In this document: piece after piece, positions 11,524-23,225 of the stretch
Layout of the letters: every line of letters begins with the position of its first letter
How positions within the stretch are numbered: the first letter of the stretch is position 1
Origin: Notospermus geniculatus
Lineage: Eukaryota > Nemertea > Pilidiophora > Heteronemertea > Lineidae
Length of the DNA: 64,000 nucleotides
Direction: 5' to 3'
NCBI GenBank assembly: GCA_002633025.1
Contig: NMRB01000169.1
Coordinates: 339,129-403,128, forward strand
The notes under the pieces: generated by a model
Seen by the model: only the letters and a program-made list of their open reading frames with translations
What the model was told of the DNA's origin: nothing
Database searches by the model: none
Translations under genes and position numbers: made by a program

Positions 11524-12672
11524 TTAATCAATAAAATGCTGCCTGAACAACAGCGTCTTAATAACATTCTTAAACTGGGCTGTCTGGTCACCAGTGAGAC
11601 AACGCAGTGTGAGTGGCAAGGAGTTCCACAGCCTGCAGGCCAGGACACGGGAGGATCGGTCGCCAAATGACCCCTTTGTACGAGGAATGGCGAGTAGCCA
11701 TGGGTCATCTGACGACCGAAGCCTCCGGCCCGGCTGATGCAAACTGAGGAGCTCCCGCAAGTAACTAGGGCTCCCCTCCACATGAAGCACCTTATGGGTT
11801 ATGAGGAGAACCTGGTACTCTATGCGCTGTCTTAACGGCAGCCAGTGCAGTTCATATAATACAGGGGTGATGTGCACGCGTTTGCGCTTACCGGTCAGCA
11901 ACCTGGCAGCAGCATTCTGGGCCATCTGCAGCCTATGGAGAAGGCGCTCAGAGAGACCAGTCAGGAGGGCATTGTGGTAATCAAGTCTTGATGTTACCAA
12001 TTCATTTATGGCCACCGCACACGTCTCACTGTCCATGCAACGGTGGATTTTGCCTATGCGATGAATATTGAAATATATGCTCCTGACTGTGTTGCTGACT
12101 TGAGTGACCATAGAGAGCTGATTGTCGAAGTACCCTCCCAGGTTCTTGACATGGGAGGAGGCATTAAGCACAGAACTGCCAATTGTAAAAGTTGGAAAAG
12201 GGCGAAGCTTGTGATGCATGCGGGGTGGTGCAATAATCAAGAACTCCGTCTTATCATCATTCAACTTGAGATGGTTTGCGTGTAACCATGACCGTACGTC
12301 CTTTACACAACACTCGGCCTTCACCACAGCTCTGACCAGGTCCTCCCTAACCAACTTGAAAAAATCGTAAAGCTGAGTACCATCAGCAAATGCATGGCGA
12401 TGGAGACCATGCTTAGAGATGACCTCCCCAAGTGGTGCTACGTAGATAGAGAAGAGAACTGGCCCGAGGACAGAGCCCTGTGGCACCCCTGACAGAAGTG
12501 GCTTAGGCTCAGAGAGCTTACCATCAATAACAACCCTCTGGGTCCTGGTTGATAAATAAGACCTAAACCACTCCAGAGCGGTACCAGTAATGCCAATCCT
12601 CTCCTCTAACCTACGCAACAACATCTGATGATCAATGGTATCGAAAGCGGCAGAAAGATCTAATAAGATCAA
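11524..12672 (-). pseudogene. CR1-like reverse transcriptase, C-terminal piece
   Basis: Open frame of 382 codons covering the catalytic core and thumb of a non-LTR reverse transcriptase. Visible family motifs are DLSAAFDTIDH near residue 5, GVPQGSVLGPVLF near residue 62 and LGGYF further on. The catalytic motif normally written FADD or YADD reads FADG at about residue 94, which removes one of the two catalytic aspartates. The C-terminal part, with YELHWLPLRQRIEYQVLLI and PSYLRELLSLHQPGRRLR, is typical of CR1-family elements. It would copy the element's RNA into DNA at a nicked target; the FADG change and truncation make it inactive. Confidence 0.9.
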
Positions 12673-12706
12673 GATGGCACATCTGCCGCTGTCGAGAGCT
12701 GTGTCA

Positions 12707-12950
12707 TTAGCAGTATTTCCACCGAAAACCCCGGGTGAAACCCGGGGTTCTTGCGCTTACACCTATTTTTGCCGTGTCTAATAGACCCGTGTTTAAAAAC
12801 CCCGTGTCTATTAGACACGGCGAGCTCGGCAGCATGCAATTGTAATGTATTGAAAATAGGTGTAAGCGCGAGGTGGGTTTTTCTCAAGCCCGGGGAAGAC
12901 ACGGGTCTAAAAAACCCGGGGATTTTGGATAGGTGGAAGTACTGCTAATG
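12707..12950. mobile_element. MITE inserted in the CR1-like relic
   Basis: Terminal repeats ATTAGCAGTATTTCCACC and GGTGGAAGTACTGCTAAT enclose about 245 bp full of short palindromes (CCCCGGGTGAAACCCGGGG, CCGTGTCTATTAGACACGG). It interrupts the reverse transcriptase between its fingers and palm, so it landed after the CR1 copy. The target itself is palindromic (GTCATTGCTAATGTC), so the exact duplication is ambiguous. Confidence 0.8.
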
Positions 12951-12963
12951 TCAGCTTTAATCC

Positions 12964-13281
12964 TCAGAAAAACGGAGCAGTCTCTGTGCTGTGACCTGGG
13001 CGATACGCCGATTGAAAATCATCCATCATACCAACATTACTCATGTGCTCAGAGAGCTGTCTAAAAATCACCTTTTCAATAATTTTACCCAAGAAAGCCA
13101 AGTTTGAAACAGGCCGGTAATTTTTGAACTCATCAGAGTCGAGACCTATCTTCTTGAGTAGTGGTGTGACTCTAGCATCTTTTAGACAATCTGGCACATG
13201 CCCCTCACTCAGTGACAAGTTGATGATGTTAGTGAGAATGGGAAGGACAGACTTCAAGAGGCGTCGTCCTTCAGTAGCCAC
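12964..13281 (-). pseudogene. CR1-like reverse transcriptase, N-terminal piece
   Basis: Fingers region of the same element as 11524-12672, with the family motifs VTPLLKKIGLD, NYRPVSNLAFLGKIIEKV and FQSAYRPGHSTETA. It ends in a frameshift close to 12975, and the MITE follows. The piece starts inside the domain, which marks the 5' truncation point near 13281. Confidence 0.85.
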
Positions 13282-13385
13282 GTAGGTAGTGGATCACGTG
13301 CTAGGTGACTAGCACGTGCTAGGTGACTAATCGAATAAAAAAATGCCCGTTGTCATGTGAAAAACATGGAACAGGTCGACTGAAG

Positions 13386-14277
13386 CCTAAAGCCTAATTC
13401 ATACTTCGACGCAAGACCATCGGCGTCCGAGCGCGATCAAATGTGGGCGCCGACTTGGCGGAATTGATTCTTAGTCCAGCGTACTTTAGCGACGGCGACG
13501 GCCATTATGAAATAACTCAAGTAATTACAGCCTCGCGATCGGACGCCGACCAAATCGCACGACGGGGTCGGCGTAGAACACAAGATCGCGCGTTGGTCGT
13601 GCGTCGAAGTATGAATGAGGGTAGGGACACACCTAACGCGATTCGCATGCGATAGGGCGACGCATGCGTCAAAACCTTTGTTTGCGTGCAGTGCGGCGGA
13701 AAATAACAAAGGCGTTGCCGCATGCGTCAACGAATCGCGTTGGTGTGTTCCTACCCTAAAGCCTAAAGCCTAGTTTATACTTCGACGCGCGACCATCGCC
13801 GGCGACCGACGCGCCATCGCCGGCGACCGTCGCGCGATCTTGGGTTCGATGCACACCCCGTCGTGCGATTTGGTCGGCGTCCGATCGCGAGGCTGTAATT
13901 ACTTGAGCCATTTCATAACGGGTCGCCGTCGCTAAAGAACGCTGGACTATGAATCAATTCCGTATAGTCGACGTCCAGATTTGATCGCGCGTCGGACGCC
14001 GATGGTCTTGCGTCGAAGTATAAACTAGGCTTAATTTACACTTCAACGCAATACCATCGCCGGCGACCGACGCACGATCTTGCGTTCAACGCCGACCCTG
14101 ACGTGCGATTTGGTCGGCGTCCGATCGCGAGGCTGTAATTACTTGAGTCATTTCATAACGGGTCGCCATCGCTCAAGTACGCTGGACTATGAATCAATTC
14201 CGCGAAGTTGGCGTCCAGATTTGATCGCGCGTCGGACGCCGATGGTCTTGCGTCGAAGTATGAACTAGGCTTTAGGC
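13386..14277. mobile_element. Cluster of three related MITEs plus an inserted MITE
   Basis: Three copies of an inverted-repeat element with ends like GCCTAATTCATACTTCGACG and CGTCGAAGTATGAACTAGGC lie at about 13386-13618, 13758-14035 and 14036-14277. A different 138-bp MITE (ends GGTAGGGACACACC and GGTGTGTTCCTACC) lies between copies 1 and 2 at 13619-13757. Shared internal words include GATTTGGTCGGCGTCCGATC. A partial relative occurs at about 57049-57110. Confidence 0.75.
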
Positions 14278-14434
14278 CTTAAAGAACGGTCGTTGAATAG
14301 TGTGTGCTGAGCCACGAGGCGCACGGCGCAGCAACTCGTGTCTGTGCCAAACGACGGATTGAATTCACGAAATATGGCACAGCAATTGGACAGGAATATA
14401 TATCGGGTGGCCCAATAAAAACGTGCCGAACTTC

Positions 14435-15974
14435 AAAGGGGCTGTAACATATTCGGGTGATTGTACGGATCAGGGATTGTGAAGCAACCGTAAGAGCTGT
14501 CTTTTTGAAACTTGGGTGACATATACCTGGCCCCAAAACAACATCAATAATAGCAAACTTTGATGCCTGGTCATTATGTAACACCTCATTATGTAACACC
14601 CAACCAAATTCTATCAGGTTTTCAAGGGTTTTCTTGAAGAAAATGGGTTCAGTCGAGTTTGAAACCTCATGCTATGTTGCAGTGCATGTTGAGTGTGACA
14701 AGGGGAGGCTGACTTCTTAGCAGTTGCCATGGCAACCAACCATTTTCTGTTCTTTGACACCCATTTCATTTCAATTCAATTCAATTGAAATGAATGATTT
14801 CATGATTGACACCAACATCAAAACCATGCTTTTCAAGTAATGTCCAGCAGATTCATTTGCATCAACGACACAATCTAATTATGTAACACCTAGCAACCAT
14901 CATAGCAACGCTATTAACCCTTTACATCACCAAAGAGTGTCGAGTCAAATGATGATTGACAAACTCCAGTAATTGGACAGACCAGTAGGCCTTCTGGCAG
15001 GAGATCACATTTTCATTGCAGACTGATTATCACTTGTTTGACACTGTGTCTAAGCTGCAAGTTATGTAATGTAAAGAATCTTTTTTCAACCCCAATCACA
15101 GTGTGCTGCAATGGTGCAAACTGTAATGTCATAGGATGGATACCTGCATAATGGTACAAATGTTCTGGTGTACCATGTCAAACAATCAATCAATGCCGAT
15201 GTTGCTGAAACACACAAACACATTGGTCAACAGAGTGAAGACAAACCCCCTCCTTGCACTATTTCATGATGGACTATCACTGTGTCGGTGGTTGGATGGT
15301 TACTTTCTGACTGAAATGCCCACGGCTCAGCTGTAGAAATGGCAAGCGTTTTTCAAAATAGGATGCTAAAAGGTCGTCGCTATGGTAGTTACTGGGGATA
15401 ACCAAACCAAAACCAAAGACAATCAGCATCTTGTGCTGAGTATCCAGTAAATAAGCTTTGCAAGCTGTACTTCAGCAAACTGTGAAGTTCCAAACTGACC
15501 CCATAGAACGGAAAGACCTTTCATGGTTGCTATGGTGGTTGCTAGGTGTTACATAATTAGATTGTGTCGTTGATGCAAATGAATCTGCTGGACATTACTT
15601 GAAAAGCATGTTTTGATGTTGGTTTCAATCATGAAATGAAATGGGTGTCAAAGAACAGAAAATGGTTGGTTGCCATGGCAACTGCTAAGAAGTCAGCCTC
15701 CCCCTGTCACACTCAACATGCACTGCAACATAGCATGAGGTTTCAACCTCGATTGAACCCATTTTCTTGAAGAAAACCCTTGAAAACCTGATAGATAGAA
15801 TTTGGTTGGGTGTTACATAACGAGGTGTTACATAATGACCAGGCATCAAAGTTTGGTATCATTGATGTTGTTTTGGGGCAAGGTATATGTCACCCAAGTT
15901 TGAAAAAGATAGCTCTTACGGTTGCTTCACAATCCCTGATCCGTACAATCACCCGAATATGTTACAGCCCCTTT
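14435..15974. mobile_element. Fold-back element with about 450-bp arms
   Basis: AAAGGGGCTGTAACATATTC on the left mirrors GAATATGTTACAGCCCCTTT on the right. The arms stay similar to about 14910 and 15525 (for example GTTGCCATGGCAACCAACCA in both, self-complementary context). The loop of about 600 bp is unrecognised. The repeated ATTATGTAACACC phrases lie in the arms. Confidence 0.8.
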
Positions 15975-16115
15975 CGATTTTTCAACAACTGTCCGTTATA
16001 ATTCAATGAAATTTGGCACCATATCATTTAAAGATGTTTTGTTTAACGTGTAAAATTTTTGCTTTGATAGCTTTGGTATTAGGGCCGTATCACTCAATTT
16101 AAAATTCGTAGGGAA

Positions 16116-17353
16116 ATGAAAATGGCCAGGGCCATTGTGCTCACCTCTGTGATTGTCTCTGTGGTAAGTGTGAAACTGTGACTCTCATGGTGAATGTTGA
16201 AGGATCAGTACAGATAGGCGATGTAAGATAAAGCTGAACACACCAAAAGTATTTTTATGATCTGATCAGTATTGTCAGTCAATGACATAAACTCAGGTGA
16301 TGGCACCCAGAAGGAGTACAATTTCTAAATACAAGTGGTATTTGTGAACAAACTGCTTTCCTGTCTAGGTCACAGATGTCAAAAATTCTATTTTTCAAGA
16401 TGGCCACCTGGTGGCCACACGTGGCGTTCCTTGGGACTGAAATTTTAGCAGGAATGTACAGGATACTTGCATAGATATTTAGACAACATTGAAACATCGT
16501 AACATTTACTACTGATGAGATATGGCCAAAGTCAATTTTTCAAGATGGCTGCCTGGCAGCCATGTTGAAGTCCAATCGAACCGAAATTTGGTATATAAGT
16601 AGACAGTACCAAGACAAATATTTAGGCACGGTTAAAACATCCTAGCTACCACTATTTATGAGGTGTTGGTCGAAGTCCATTTTTCAAGATGGCTCCCTGG
16701 CAGCCATTTTTGACGTCGAATCTGACTACTATATATTTATACGGTATCTAGATAATGTACATATCTTGACATGGTTAAAACATCCTACCTACTCCTATTT
16801 ATAAAATGTGGGTCAAAGTCCATTTTTCAAGATGGCTTCCTGGCGGCCATATTTGAAGTCCGATCGGGATGAAATTTGGTGCACTTGTGCAGGGTGCCTA
16901 GATATATATTCACACCAAATCACAACACTCTATGTCAAATAGCCATGAAACGTGCCACCAAACAGTGAATTTTGAACTTTGACCTCTGTGACCTTGAAAA
17001 GTAGGTCAAATCAAAAACCCGGGGTTTATGTGATGAAGTCTCATCAGAGGAACCCACCATAAAAGTTTCGTGGTTCTAGCTAACAGCATTCAGGAGATAT
17101 GGCTGAAAGAAGTTTTTCACAAAGCGCCCCCTACAGACCAGAGTGTACAATCAGCAGCGCTAAGTTTCGGTCCAGAGTTTTTACCATAGGGTACCTGTAC
17201 ACCAAATTTCAAGTGTGTAACCCAAGCGGTTTAGAAACGTGCCACCCGTGTTAACGACGACGGACGACAGACGACGGACGACGAAGACAGACGACGACGG
17301 ACGACGGATGACACACCATGGGAGAAGCTCACCTCACAGAGGTGAGCTAAAAA
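16116..17353 (+). repeat. AGCTCACC-family repeat, copy A
   Basis: Begins near AATGAAAATGGCCAGGGCC and ends in the hairpin AGCTCACCTCACAGAGGTGAGCT followed by AAAAA. Inside are four diverged units of about 145 bp, each with TTTTTCAAGATGGC then a GCC(A/T)(C/G)CTGG(T/C) palindrome, then a nuclear-receptor-like block GACCTCTGTGACCTTGAAAA and a GAC-rich microsatellite. Shares its plan with copies at 24880, 44613, 51840 and 53308. Confidence 0.75.
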
Positions 17354-17985
17354 TGCGATTCCGGAGTCATATCAGAAACGGGTGGATAAAAATTTCTCGA
17401 ACTTTAAATTTTCATTTCTCAAAAACACTTTACTACAACTTAATGAAATTTTGTCAAACACCGCCTCGTGATATTGGCTCTAATATATGAAAGTATTAAT
17501 CCAATAACTTCAATGTCTACGCCTTGGCGCTCATTACTAAAACGCCATATTTGAATCTAGCGTTTCAAAGTTTCACCATTGTCTCTTAAAATATGATCAA
17601 TGATTACTATGGTTTTTATATTTGGTGTCACAGTCTTAATACCAAAGATATTGAGCTGAAACGTTCACATTGTAGAAACATTGCCACGGAACAGTATTGA
17701 ATAAATTTTCTTGGGGTTATAATGAATAGTTATTGAGAATTAGCAATTTGAAGTTCGGGATGGGGTTTTTCGTATCTATTTGGATTCCGGAATCACATTT
17801 TTTTCCATGATTTTTATATTGAGTGATACGGCCCTAATACGAAAGGTATAACTGCAATAATTTCACACGTTAAAGAAAACATCTTTAAATGATACAGCAC
17901 CAAATTTCATTGAATTATAATGGGCAGTTGTTGAGAAATCAAGATTTGAAGTTCGGCACGTTTTTTTTCGGGCCGCCCGATATAA

Positions 17986-18268
17986 TAATGGTTGATACCT
18001 GAAGCGCACACTGCCAAGTGTCGTGTCTCATCCTTTTCAAATAATTATTATAACCGTGCCAAATACGTCTGAGCGTTATTCGTCTGCGTGCACCTGGCTT
18101 TAGTAAACGAGGTATAAGGTCATATGAATAAAGACTAGAAATGCTTTTACTTCAGGTTAATTGTACAACATTGCCTAGTGCATTTGTACATGTATTACAA
18201 AATTCATGCAAAAGAACTTACTAGTCTTTGTTCATATGATCCATACTCTGGTCTCCATTTCTTTTCAG
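17986..18268 (+). other. Intron 1, 3' part
   Basis: Short unique sequence ahead of exon 2. The acceptor is CCATTTCTTTTCAG with a good pyrimidine tract. Confidence 0.6.
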
Positions 18269-18598
18269 TTCCACCAAAAACTCCAGTGTTGAGGGGCTTT
18301 GAGTCTGTTGCTGCCGTCGGATCAGGACGTGAACTCTACTGTGATGCAGATCAAAAAAATGCGTGGCCAATCACATACAGATGGTATAAGTATTCAACAA
18401 ATAAAGGTGTGGAGGACTGGGAGAGTAAAGGACCTATTGGTACAGATATGGTGTACAAGTTTCCTCCACTGACTGAAAAGCTTGTGTTTTATAAAGGTGG
18501 TCAGCCAGAGTTTGTGAATGGAAAGTACATGTGCCGAGCGAACAATTCTGCCGGAACAAGAGACAGTGAATGGGGGGACCTCTATGTTTATAAACCAT
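18269..18598 (+). CDS. Ig receptor exon 2: first Ig domain (I/C2-type)
   Basis: Codes for residues 27-136. The domain has the B-strand cysteine in RELYCDADQ, a C-strand tryptophan in ITYRWYKYS and the F-strand YMCRANNSAG, so the canonical disulphide and core tryptophan are present. NNSA is a potential N-glycosylation site. Acceptor TTTTCAG at 18268; donor T|GTAAGT at 18599; both phase 1. The loop between C and F strands is long (about 45 residues), which is more V-like than a short C2 domain. It reads VPPKTPVLRG at the start, a VPP opening also used by exon 4. Confidence 0.85.
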
Positions 18599-19230
18599 GT
18601 AAGTGCCCTGTGATTTACTTGATTTTCATGAAGGCCTCGTCGACCTGTTTTTCAAAGAAATCGCAATGTAGGGCTTATTCTGTCTCAAAATCTATGCAAG
18701 ATGAATGTGAGGCGGCATTGGAAAACCCGTCGGATATCGCATTTGAGGAAAGTGTCAATCGCCTTGGTAAACCCACACATTTCAGTAGCTGAAATGCATT
18801 TCGTAACAAGTAAACAGTAGGAGATCAATGCACAGGCAATCTGACATCTCTTTTTGATTATTCAGCGACAGATTTTCTGACGGGTTTTCCTAGACCGCCT
18901 CACAAATACCGGTAGGCCCATATGATTTACCCACATAAAATGCAGTGATTTTACCCATATATTACCCTGACATTGTTTAGAAGCTGTGAACATGGTCGAA
19001 GATAAATAATTTTTAGGTCGGTTTTAAAAAATAACAATTTTTCTGGACCGTTAGAAGGAATGACACGATGTAAAATACAGACGGGTGAAAAATATCCGCC
19101 CATGAAGGAGTACGTAAAAAGTACAGAACTATTCATGTGTTTTGAAACTCCTACAACCCGGATGATAAGAGTTGCACCCTTATTGGACTCGGAGTTCGTA
19201 AAAAAGGTCAATGTGCTTGTCATCGATGTA
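18599..19230 (+). other. Intron 2, 5' part
   Basis: No further exon recognised. The open frame continuing past the donor to 18792 is intronic read-through. Confidence 0.5.
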
Positions 19231-19484
19231 TTAAGGCGGGGGCTACCTATGCCGACTTTATTGACGCTCTTTGAAAACAAGCGTCCTAACATATTCATGA
19301 CAAAAAGTAACTAATTGATTTCAACGAAATGTTTTAGCAACAACCTTTATGCTCCCGTTCTGCGAAAGAATTGTTCACTTTGACAAATTACGATGGAGTT
19401 AAAGCCAGACACTATAGACAGATGGGTTATAATCGACGAGCATAGTCTCGGTCACCCAGTCGCTGTTTCGAATCTGGGGAACCG

Positions 19485-20021
19485 TAGTCTCGGGCGCCCA
19501 GACCCTGTATAATGCATAGCATATACGAGGGTCTGGGACAGAGCGCCGTTTTCGTTGTGACGGTGATTTTATTTCAACACCCGTCGCTGATTGGCTAATC
19601 AGGGACAGAGCTAGTCATTCATTTCCATCCGCCGATTCCCCCCATTTGAAAATCACAATCCGGCTGCTGATTGGGCAAGAGAAGTGATCATGTGATTTCA
19701 TCATGGCGACGACCATAAAATGTCAGTTGGGATTTTTCGACTACGTCTTCCAAGCGGATACACAATTTTCAGCCTGAAATTCAACTCCAGTAAGTTGATG
19801 CTGTTTAGTACGCTATTTCAGATCACTTCAGCAATCGATTCATTGGCAGATTCAGACATTTTGGAAGGTTTCAAGGTGAAATACAATCCATTAATGGAAG
19901 CAACCATCTTATGTCACGTGATCTGCTACAGCATTACCCACAATGCACTGTATTACAGTGGAAACGTCGGTCTGGCCCAGACGTTCGTATCTACATATGA
20001 ACGGCTGGGTGCCCGAGACTA
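19485..20021. mobile_element. Mutator-like element with 9-bp duplication
   Basis: Ends TAGTCTCGGGCGCCCAGAC and CTGGGTGCCCGAGACTA. GGGGAACCG flanks both sides (19476-19484, 20022-20030). The 100-codon + frame inside (19720-20022) has no domain that I recognise and ends in the terminal repeat. Confidence 0.85.
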
Positions 20022-20448
20022 GGGGAACCGTAGCAGTACTGTGTGGCTGGCTGCGCAAGACTATACACAGCATTGGGGATTCCCAAAAGGGATTCCCAAA
20101 ACCTCGATGCAGGATAATGCTATAATATGTGGTTCTATGGTTCTATACACTACGCACGCCTGTAGATGAGGTTGCACTATATTTCGGCCGAACTGGGGAG
20201 TGAGTAACGGTGCATAGTGTGCGGCTTTAATTAATTTATAACAAATTGTCAAAATTTGAGTTTTCAAACAATTTTGCAGACTTGGTATGCGACACATCAG
20301 TTTCCCACATAGTTTGTAACATACAGGCCTGATGCCTGCAGGTCCTAACGATCAGTTTTTTACGAAAGTATTTTCCATTTAATTGGTATAAACTATTTAA
20401 TGCCAAAAAAGGCTCGATTTAAAGTTTTTGAAATATTTCTACGGTGGC

Positions 20449-22791
20449 TCCTACGTGCCAGAACAAATTACAGAAACTCGGAACGAGTAACGAAGTTAAC
20501 TCAGAACAAAATACGAAATTAACTCAGAACAAGTTACAAAATTAACTCGAGAACAAGTTACGAAATTAACTCAGAACAAAATACGAAATTAACTCAGAAC
20601 AAGTTACGAAATTAGCGAGGTTCCGCATCTTCACGAATTCCGAATCACGAAACGAATTCAGGCCTGCGTGACGTTACGTCATGACGCCGTTTCTTCGTCT
20701 AAAATCGGTGGTGGTACGACTTTCGGCCTTATGAACGTCATTGCCTTACGGAGATATTTCAAGTATTTATTCCAACGCTAAAGTGTGACAGGTATATCCA
20801 ATTTTCACCTGTATGTTCAGAAAAGCCCCACAACACATTTCTTGTAATTGAAAATTAGCAATTCGTAGTTCGTAAATGACCTACGAAGATTTACGCCCAT
20901 CCTCGCCAAGACGCAACGAATTTACACGACGTCACAAAGAAACCGCAACGTCATACGTCAAAGTGATGACGTCATAGTCGAAGCATATTCGGAATTCGGA
21001 TTTCAGAGACGTTGCGGAACCTCACTATTGAACAAGTTACGAAATTAGCAGAACAAGTTACGAAATTAACTCAGAACAAGTTACGAAATTAAGCGAGAAC
21101 AAAAATTACGAAATTAACTCATAACAAGTTACGAAATTAAGACGAGAACAAATTACGAAATTAACTCAGAACAAGTTAGAAAAAAATTTACTCAGAACGA
21201 ATTACGAAATTAAGCGAGAACAAGTTACAAAATTAACTCAGAACGGAAGTAAATTTTTTTTTAAAAATCGGAAATCCGAAATCCAAAATTTTGACCCTCT
21301 CCGATCTTAACCAAAACCTAAACTTACGGTACATATGGGTCAAGGATTCCAAAAAACGTGGTTCCCAGAATCATACGACTTACCGTTGTAGAGATATCAA
21401 AGAATTAAGATTCTATTTTTTATCTTTGACCTAGTTAAAAAAAATCGTGTAACGTGATCAGTGGTGTACACAAGCTCAGAATATGCGTCCGTCCGAAAAT
21501 AGATATTCCGTCCGATAATTGGAATCTATTGGGAAAAGTAACTGCTTGGACTTCCTAGCGGTCCCTTCATTCCTGCGGGGGCACCACCGTCTATATTTCT
21601 TCTTGTAAGTGTATATATAAGGCCTTTAACTGCCACGAGCGCCACCCAACGTCTCCTCCGTGAACGACTCCAAATCACAGCTAAACGTCTCTGTTTTGTT
21701 AAAGAACACCTTTGTTTTGTTAACCCTTACGCGCCCGGAATAATTTGAAAAGTGTACATTTCCTAACATGAATTTCTGATGTCTCTACAAAAACGCACCT
21801 AGCTCCCAAAATATGCAACCAAAACTGGTAACAAGACACTCATTCTGGAGGCAACTGAATGGGCCACGACCTCATGCAGGTTTGCTTCTTCCAAAATGTC
21901 TGTGAGAGAAATAGGCCAGAGCCGAAGATGCAACTTGTGAGGGAATACAATGTAGTCACATTCTGCCTACGTTTTCGTCAGGTTGCCAATCTTAAAACGT
22001 CTATATCCCGATAACCGTTGCTCCTACACGTCTGAAAATTGGCCAAAATGGTCAATTGGTCACTGTTTTCTACTTTTTCTTTTGGCGCTAGTCGCGTCGT
22101 CGGAGCTGCTTCCGTTCCGGAGATATGGCCATTTTGTCACAAGTCAGATTTGCACTTTGGAGTCTGTCAATCTAGACCCCGGGACATACGTTAAAACGCA
22201 ATTTTAGCCAGGTTTCTTCGAACGGAGCAAAATCGCGTATTGGGCGGGGGGGGGGGGTAGTCTCGCATAAAAAATATGCAAAGCAGACATCAATCGGTCC
22301 ACTGGTTACGATTCTATGTAAGTTTGAATGTCCGAGGGTGTGTGGTTCAGGCCATGCTCGCCAAACGGCGAGTTTGGGCGCGTAAGGGTTAAAGAACATC
22401 TTTGTGTCTAAAATCATGTCTGATTTTGCGGATATAACCTCCCATATCTATTGGAGCCGTGCGTCACTTCCGTTCTGACTTTACTTCCGTTCTGAGTTGA
22501 TTTCGTAACTTGTTCTCGCTTAATTTCGTAACTTGTTCTGAGTTAATTTCGTCATTTGTTCTCGTCTTAATTTCGTAACTTGTTCTGAGTTAATTCCGTA
22601 ACTTGTTCTGTTAATTTCGTAATTTGTTCCGAGTTAATGTCGTAACTTGTTCTCGCTTAATTTCGTAACTTGTTCTGAGTTCATTTCGTAATTTTTTCTC
22701 TTCTTAATTTCGTATTTTGTTCTGAATTAATTTCGTAACTCGTTCCGAGTTTCTGTAATTTATTTTGGCGCGTAGGAGCCATGGTATATTT
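20449..22791. mobile_element. Element with minisatellite terminal arms in inverted orientation
   Basis: Ends TACGGTGGCTCCTACGTGCC and GGCGCGTAGGAGCCATGGTA. Next to each end lies an array of 21-24 bp units (AACTCAGAACAAGTTACGAA with ATT) at 20470-20620 and 21030-21245, and in reverse complement at 22490-22760. Flanks TATTTC and TATTTT look like a short target duplication. The 1.2-kb centre has no coding signature. Fold-back elements and Rehavkus-like Mutator elements are known to carry such satellite-like arms; which this is cannot be told from the sequence. Confidence 0.7.
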
Positions 22792-23225
22792 TATATTCCC
22801 GACCAACTATCCAAAAAAGACGATCGTGGTGCACTAGAATGCACATATGGCAATTACATCCAAAAGACATTTTTCAAATATATATGTCCAAAAAAGAGAA
22901 AACTTGTTTGGGAAATTTGAAAATTTCCATACCGCTCGCCAGTTACTTCTTTGTTATGTAGATTTGCACTATTCCCACTCTTTAAGTAAACTCTGTTCAG
23001 CCATTTGTGACCAAAGCACCAGCAACCAGAGCTGAACAATACCCACAGTGGACACAAAAGATATAGGGGTCGGCACGTACACTGAAGATTGGTTTTCGAA
23101 AACAGTATATCAGGGTGATCGGATTTAATCTGAATGTGAATGACTGGTCGTTTGATCAGCGCACAAAGGAAAGTTCCGTGGACTGCCACTAGGGAATGAG
23201 CTCAGCTATAGGTAGCCCCCGCCTT
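22792..23225 (+). repeat. Right part of R1 element
   Basis: Matches 56368-57611 in reverse order (shared words CACTGAAGATTGGTTTTCGA, AACTTTCCTTTGTGCGC). Ends at CCCCCGCCTTAA. Confidence 0.7.

Larger units (their letters stand above)
11338..13281 (-). mobile_element. CR1-like non-LTR retrotransposon, 5' truncated
   Basis: Read on the - strand, the element begins abruptly within the reverse transcriptase domain near 13281 and ends in a (ATT)n tail at 11338-11365, the typical 3' end of this class. Both reverse-transcriptase pieces match the CR1/L2/Jockey-type pattern. A MITE splits them (about 12707-12950). Antisense insertion inside intron 1 of the Ig gene. The 5' truncation and decay mean it cannot move by itself. 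Confidence 0.9.
14397..17985. mobile_element. Nested element, TATCGGGTGGCCC family
   Basis: Outer ends TATCGGGTGGCCCAATAAAA with ACGTGCCGAACTTCAAA on the left, and TTGAAGTTCGGCACG with GGGCCGCCCGATATA on the right. The arms continue at 15975-16110 and 17830-17950 (AATTCAATGAAATTTGG, AGGGCCGTATCACTCAA and inverse). Two later insertions split it: the fold-back at 14435-15974 and the AGCTCACC repeat at about 16116-17353. Without these it would be a MITE of roughly 800 bp. Confidence 0.8.
19231..23225. mobile_element. R1 element, TTAA-flanked, carrying two nested insertions
   Basis: Left end TTAAGGCGGGGGCTACCTAT and right end ATAGGTAGCCCCCGCCTTAA. The sequence between is broken by a Mutator-like element (19485-20021) and by the minisatellite-armed element (20449-22791). 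The host sequence is recovered by comparison with a second copy split over 56368-57611 and 62107-62490. No transposase frame is seen, so it appears non-autonomous. It fills much of intron 2 of the Ig gene. Confidence 0.75.

Noticed and set aside
18599-18792. Extension of the exon 2 open frame past the donor
   Set aside because: Ig homology stops exactly at the GTAAGT donor and the rest has no similarity; it is intron read-through.
20470-22760. A CRISPR-like array of short regular repeats
   Set aside because: The units abut without unique spacers, occur in both orientations as arms of a transposon, and the genome is eukaryotic.
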